Assembly: GCA_002402635.1 (NCBI GenBank) | Contig: DHGE01000187.1 | Location: forward strand, 17,430-23,982 | Source of the DNA: Deferribacterales bacterium UBA4806 | Lineage (GTDB): Bacteria > Chrysiogenota > Deferribacteres > Deferribacterales > UBA228 | Reading direction: 5' to 3' | DNA length: 6,553 bases | In this document: in pieces, positions 6,031 to 6,553 of the stretch | Layout: each line of letters begins with the position of its first letter | How positions within the stretch are numbered: position 1 is the stretch's first letter | Notes under the pieces: model-generated | Told to the model about the DNA's origin: nothing | Database searches by the model: none | What the model saw: only the letters and a program-made list of their open reading frames with translations | Program-made: the position numbers and the translations under genes

Positions 6031-6375
6031 ATGGTTAAAAATATAAAAGATATAAAAAAAATAAAGTTAGAAGGAACAAATCTATCTAATGTATATAAAC
6101 AAGTTGCTATAAATGAAAATGATGGCTGGAACGACTACGTCATGCGGATATTTACATTACAACAAGGTGGCTTCACACCTGAACACAGCCATCCTTGGCC
6201 TCATATCAATTATGTTATTGAGGGCAAAGGTACTCTCTATTTAGATGGGGTCCATTACACTGTCGAAGATGGTTTTGTAGCTTACATTCCACCCAATTCT
6301 ATTCACCAATTTAAGAATACAGAGGATAGGGAATTTAAATTTATTTGTATTGTTCCAAAAGGGTATGACAAATAA
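6031..6375 (+). CDS. Small manganese-type cupin, TM1459-like
   Basis: This is a 114-residue single-domain cupin, probably cytoplasmic. Cupin motif 1 is GGFTPEHSHPWPHINYVIEG (46-65) and motif 2 is GFVAYIPPNSIHQFKN (81-96). The metal site is predicted to be His52, His54, His58 and His92, with His58 in the place of the usual glutamate. From memory, Thermotoga maritima TM1459, a structurally known manganese cupin, also has 114 residues and the same four histidine positions. Cys106, Phe94 and Phe104, which line its active site, also match here (FICIVPK in place of FLCLIPK), as does VMR.FT near the N-terminus. TM1459 shows oxidative C=C cleavage in vitro with peroxide, but its natural role is unknown, so I assign no reaction. 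The gene stands alone on the plus strand with its own promoter candidate. It ends one base from the stop of the converging IclR-type gene, which may or may not control it. Confidence 0.85.
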   Translation: MVKNIKDIKKIKLEGTNLSNVYKQVAINENDGWNDYVMRIFTLQQGGFTPEHSHPWPHINYVIEGKGTLYLDGVHYTVEDGFVAYIPPNSIHQFKNTEDREFKFICIVPKGYDK

Positions 6376-6376
6376 T

Positions 6377-6553
6377 CTACGTTTTATATCCTGCCAGCCT
6401 AGAGATTTCCAAAGCACAAGATAAAACTTTATCTGCATAATCACTAATCATCTGATTATTGACCTTGCTGGCTACAATGGATATACTAATTGCAGCAATT
6501 GCCTTATTTTCATAATTAAGTACAGGTGATCCTATACAAATTATACCATCTTC
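6377..6553 (-). CDS. IclR-family transcriptional regulator, C-terminal end only
   Basis: I translated 58 residues plus a TAG stop at 6379-6377; the gene continues beyond the right edge. The segment reads DGIICIGSPVLNYENKAIAAISISI, then a helix ending ALEISRLAGYKT. This is the end of the IclR effector-binding domain, where the pattern CIAAPVxDxxGxxVAAISIS followed by AAxxISxxLGY is typical. In IclR proteins this domain binds small organic acids, sugars or aromatics, and an N-terminal winged helix, here out of view, binds DNA. The cysteine of ICIGSP matches the ligand-pocket position of many members. The regulator is transcribed toward the cupin, and its own promoter and targets lie outside the window. 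An operator for it in the region 5830-6030 is possible but cannot be shown. Confidence 0.82.
   Translation of the reverse strand, partial: EDGIICIGSPVLNYENKAIAAISISIVASKVNNQMISDYADKVLSCALEISRLAGYKT

Noticed and set aside
6241..6444. Minus-strand open frame of 67 codons
   Set aside because: It overlaps both the cupin and the IclR C-terminus, each clearly recognisable in other frames, so it is a shadow.

Overview
The window is AT-rich throughout (about one third G+C by eye) and gene-dense, with purine-rich ribosome-binding sites, short intergenic gaps and stop/start overlaps. Codon use is strongly A/T-ended. The protein types also fit an anaerobic, motile, low-GC Firmicute of the class Clostridia: a CheX-type phosphatase, a PocR-PAS sensor, a GldA glycerol dehydrogenase and a Thermotoga-like manganese cupin. 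I cannot name the genus from sequence alone. There are no RNA genes, mobile elements, CRISPR arrays or phage remnants that I can support, and no gene-free stretch longer than about 200 bases.

Layout, right to left on the minus strand. At the right edge (6377-6553) is the C-terminal end of an IclR-family regulator, which meets a plus-strand cupin (6031-6375) tail to tail with one base between them. A 201-base AT-rich divergent region (5830-6030) separates the cupin from a long minus-strand run of seven genes. In order of transcription these are: a CheX-like CheY-P phosphatase (5374-5829); a zinc alcohol dehydrogenase (4260-5288); a RimK-type ATP-grasp ligase (3353-4258), whose ATG follows the dehydrogenase TGA after one base; an exported GlpQ-type glycerophosphodiester phosphodiesterase (2356-3288); glycerol dehydrogenase GldA (1222-2337); a small SpoIIAA/STAS-like protein overlapping gldA by 8 bases (774-1229); and a PocR-PAS sensor protein that runs off the left edge (1-758).

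How they may work together. The last four genes are closely packed (gaps of 18, -8 and 15 bases) and share a glycerol theme. The phosphodiesterase cleaves glycerophosphodiesters outside the membrane, GldA oxidises glycerol to dihydroxyacetone, and the PocR domain belongs to a family linked to sensing glycerol, propanediol and related small molecules. The small STAS-like protein between enzyme and sensor may be a signalling partner. The ADH-RimK pair looks translationally coupled but its substrate is unknown. CheX at the head of the run, and a PocR-PAS protein at its end that could be a chemoreceptor or a kinase, hint at a link between metabolite sensing and motility. That is inference: the receptor's output domain lies outside the window.

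The cupin matches the Thermotoga maritima manganese cupin TM1459 in length and metal-ligand positions, as recalled from memory. Its natural substrate is unknown. No clearly unprecedented system is visible. The most interesting points are the glycerol release/oxidise/sense cassette with its embedded STAS-like protein, and the coupled ADH-RimK pair.
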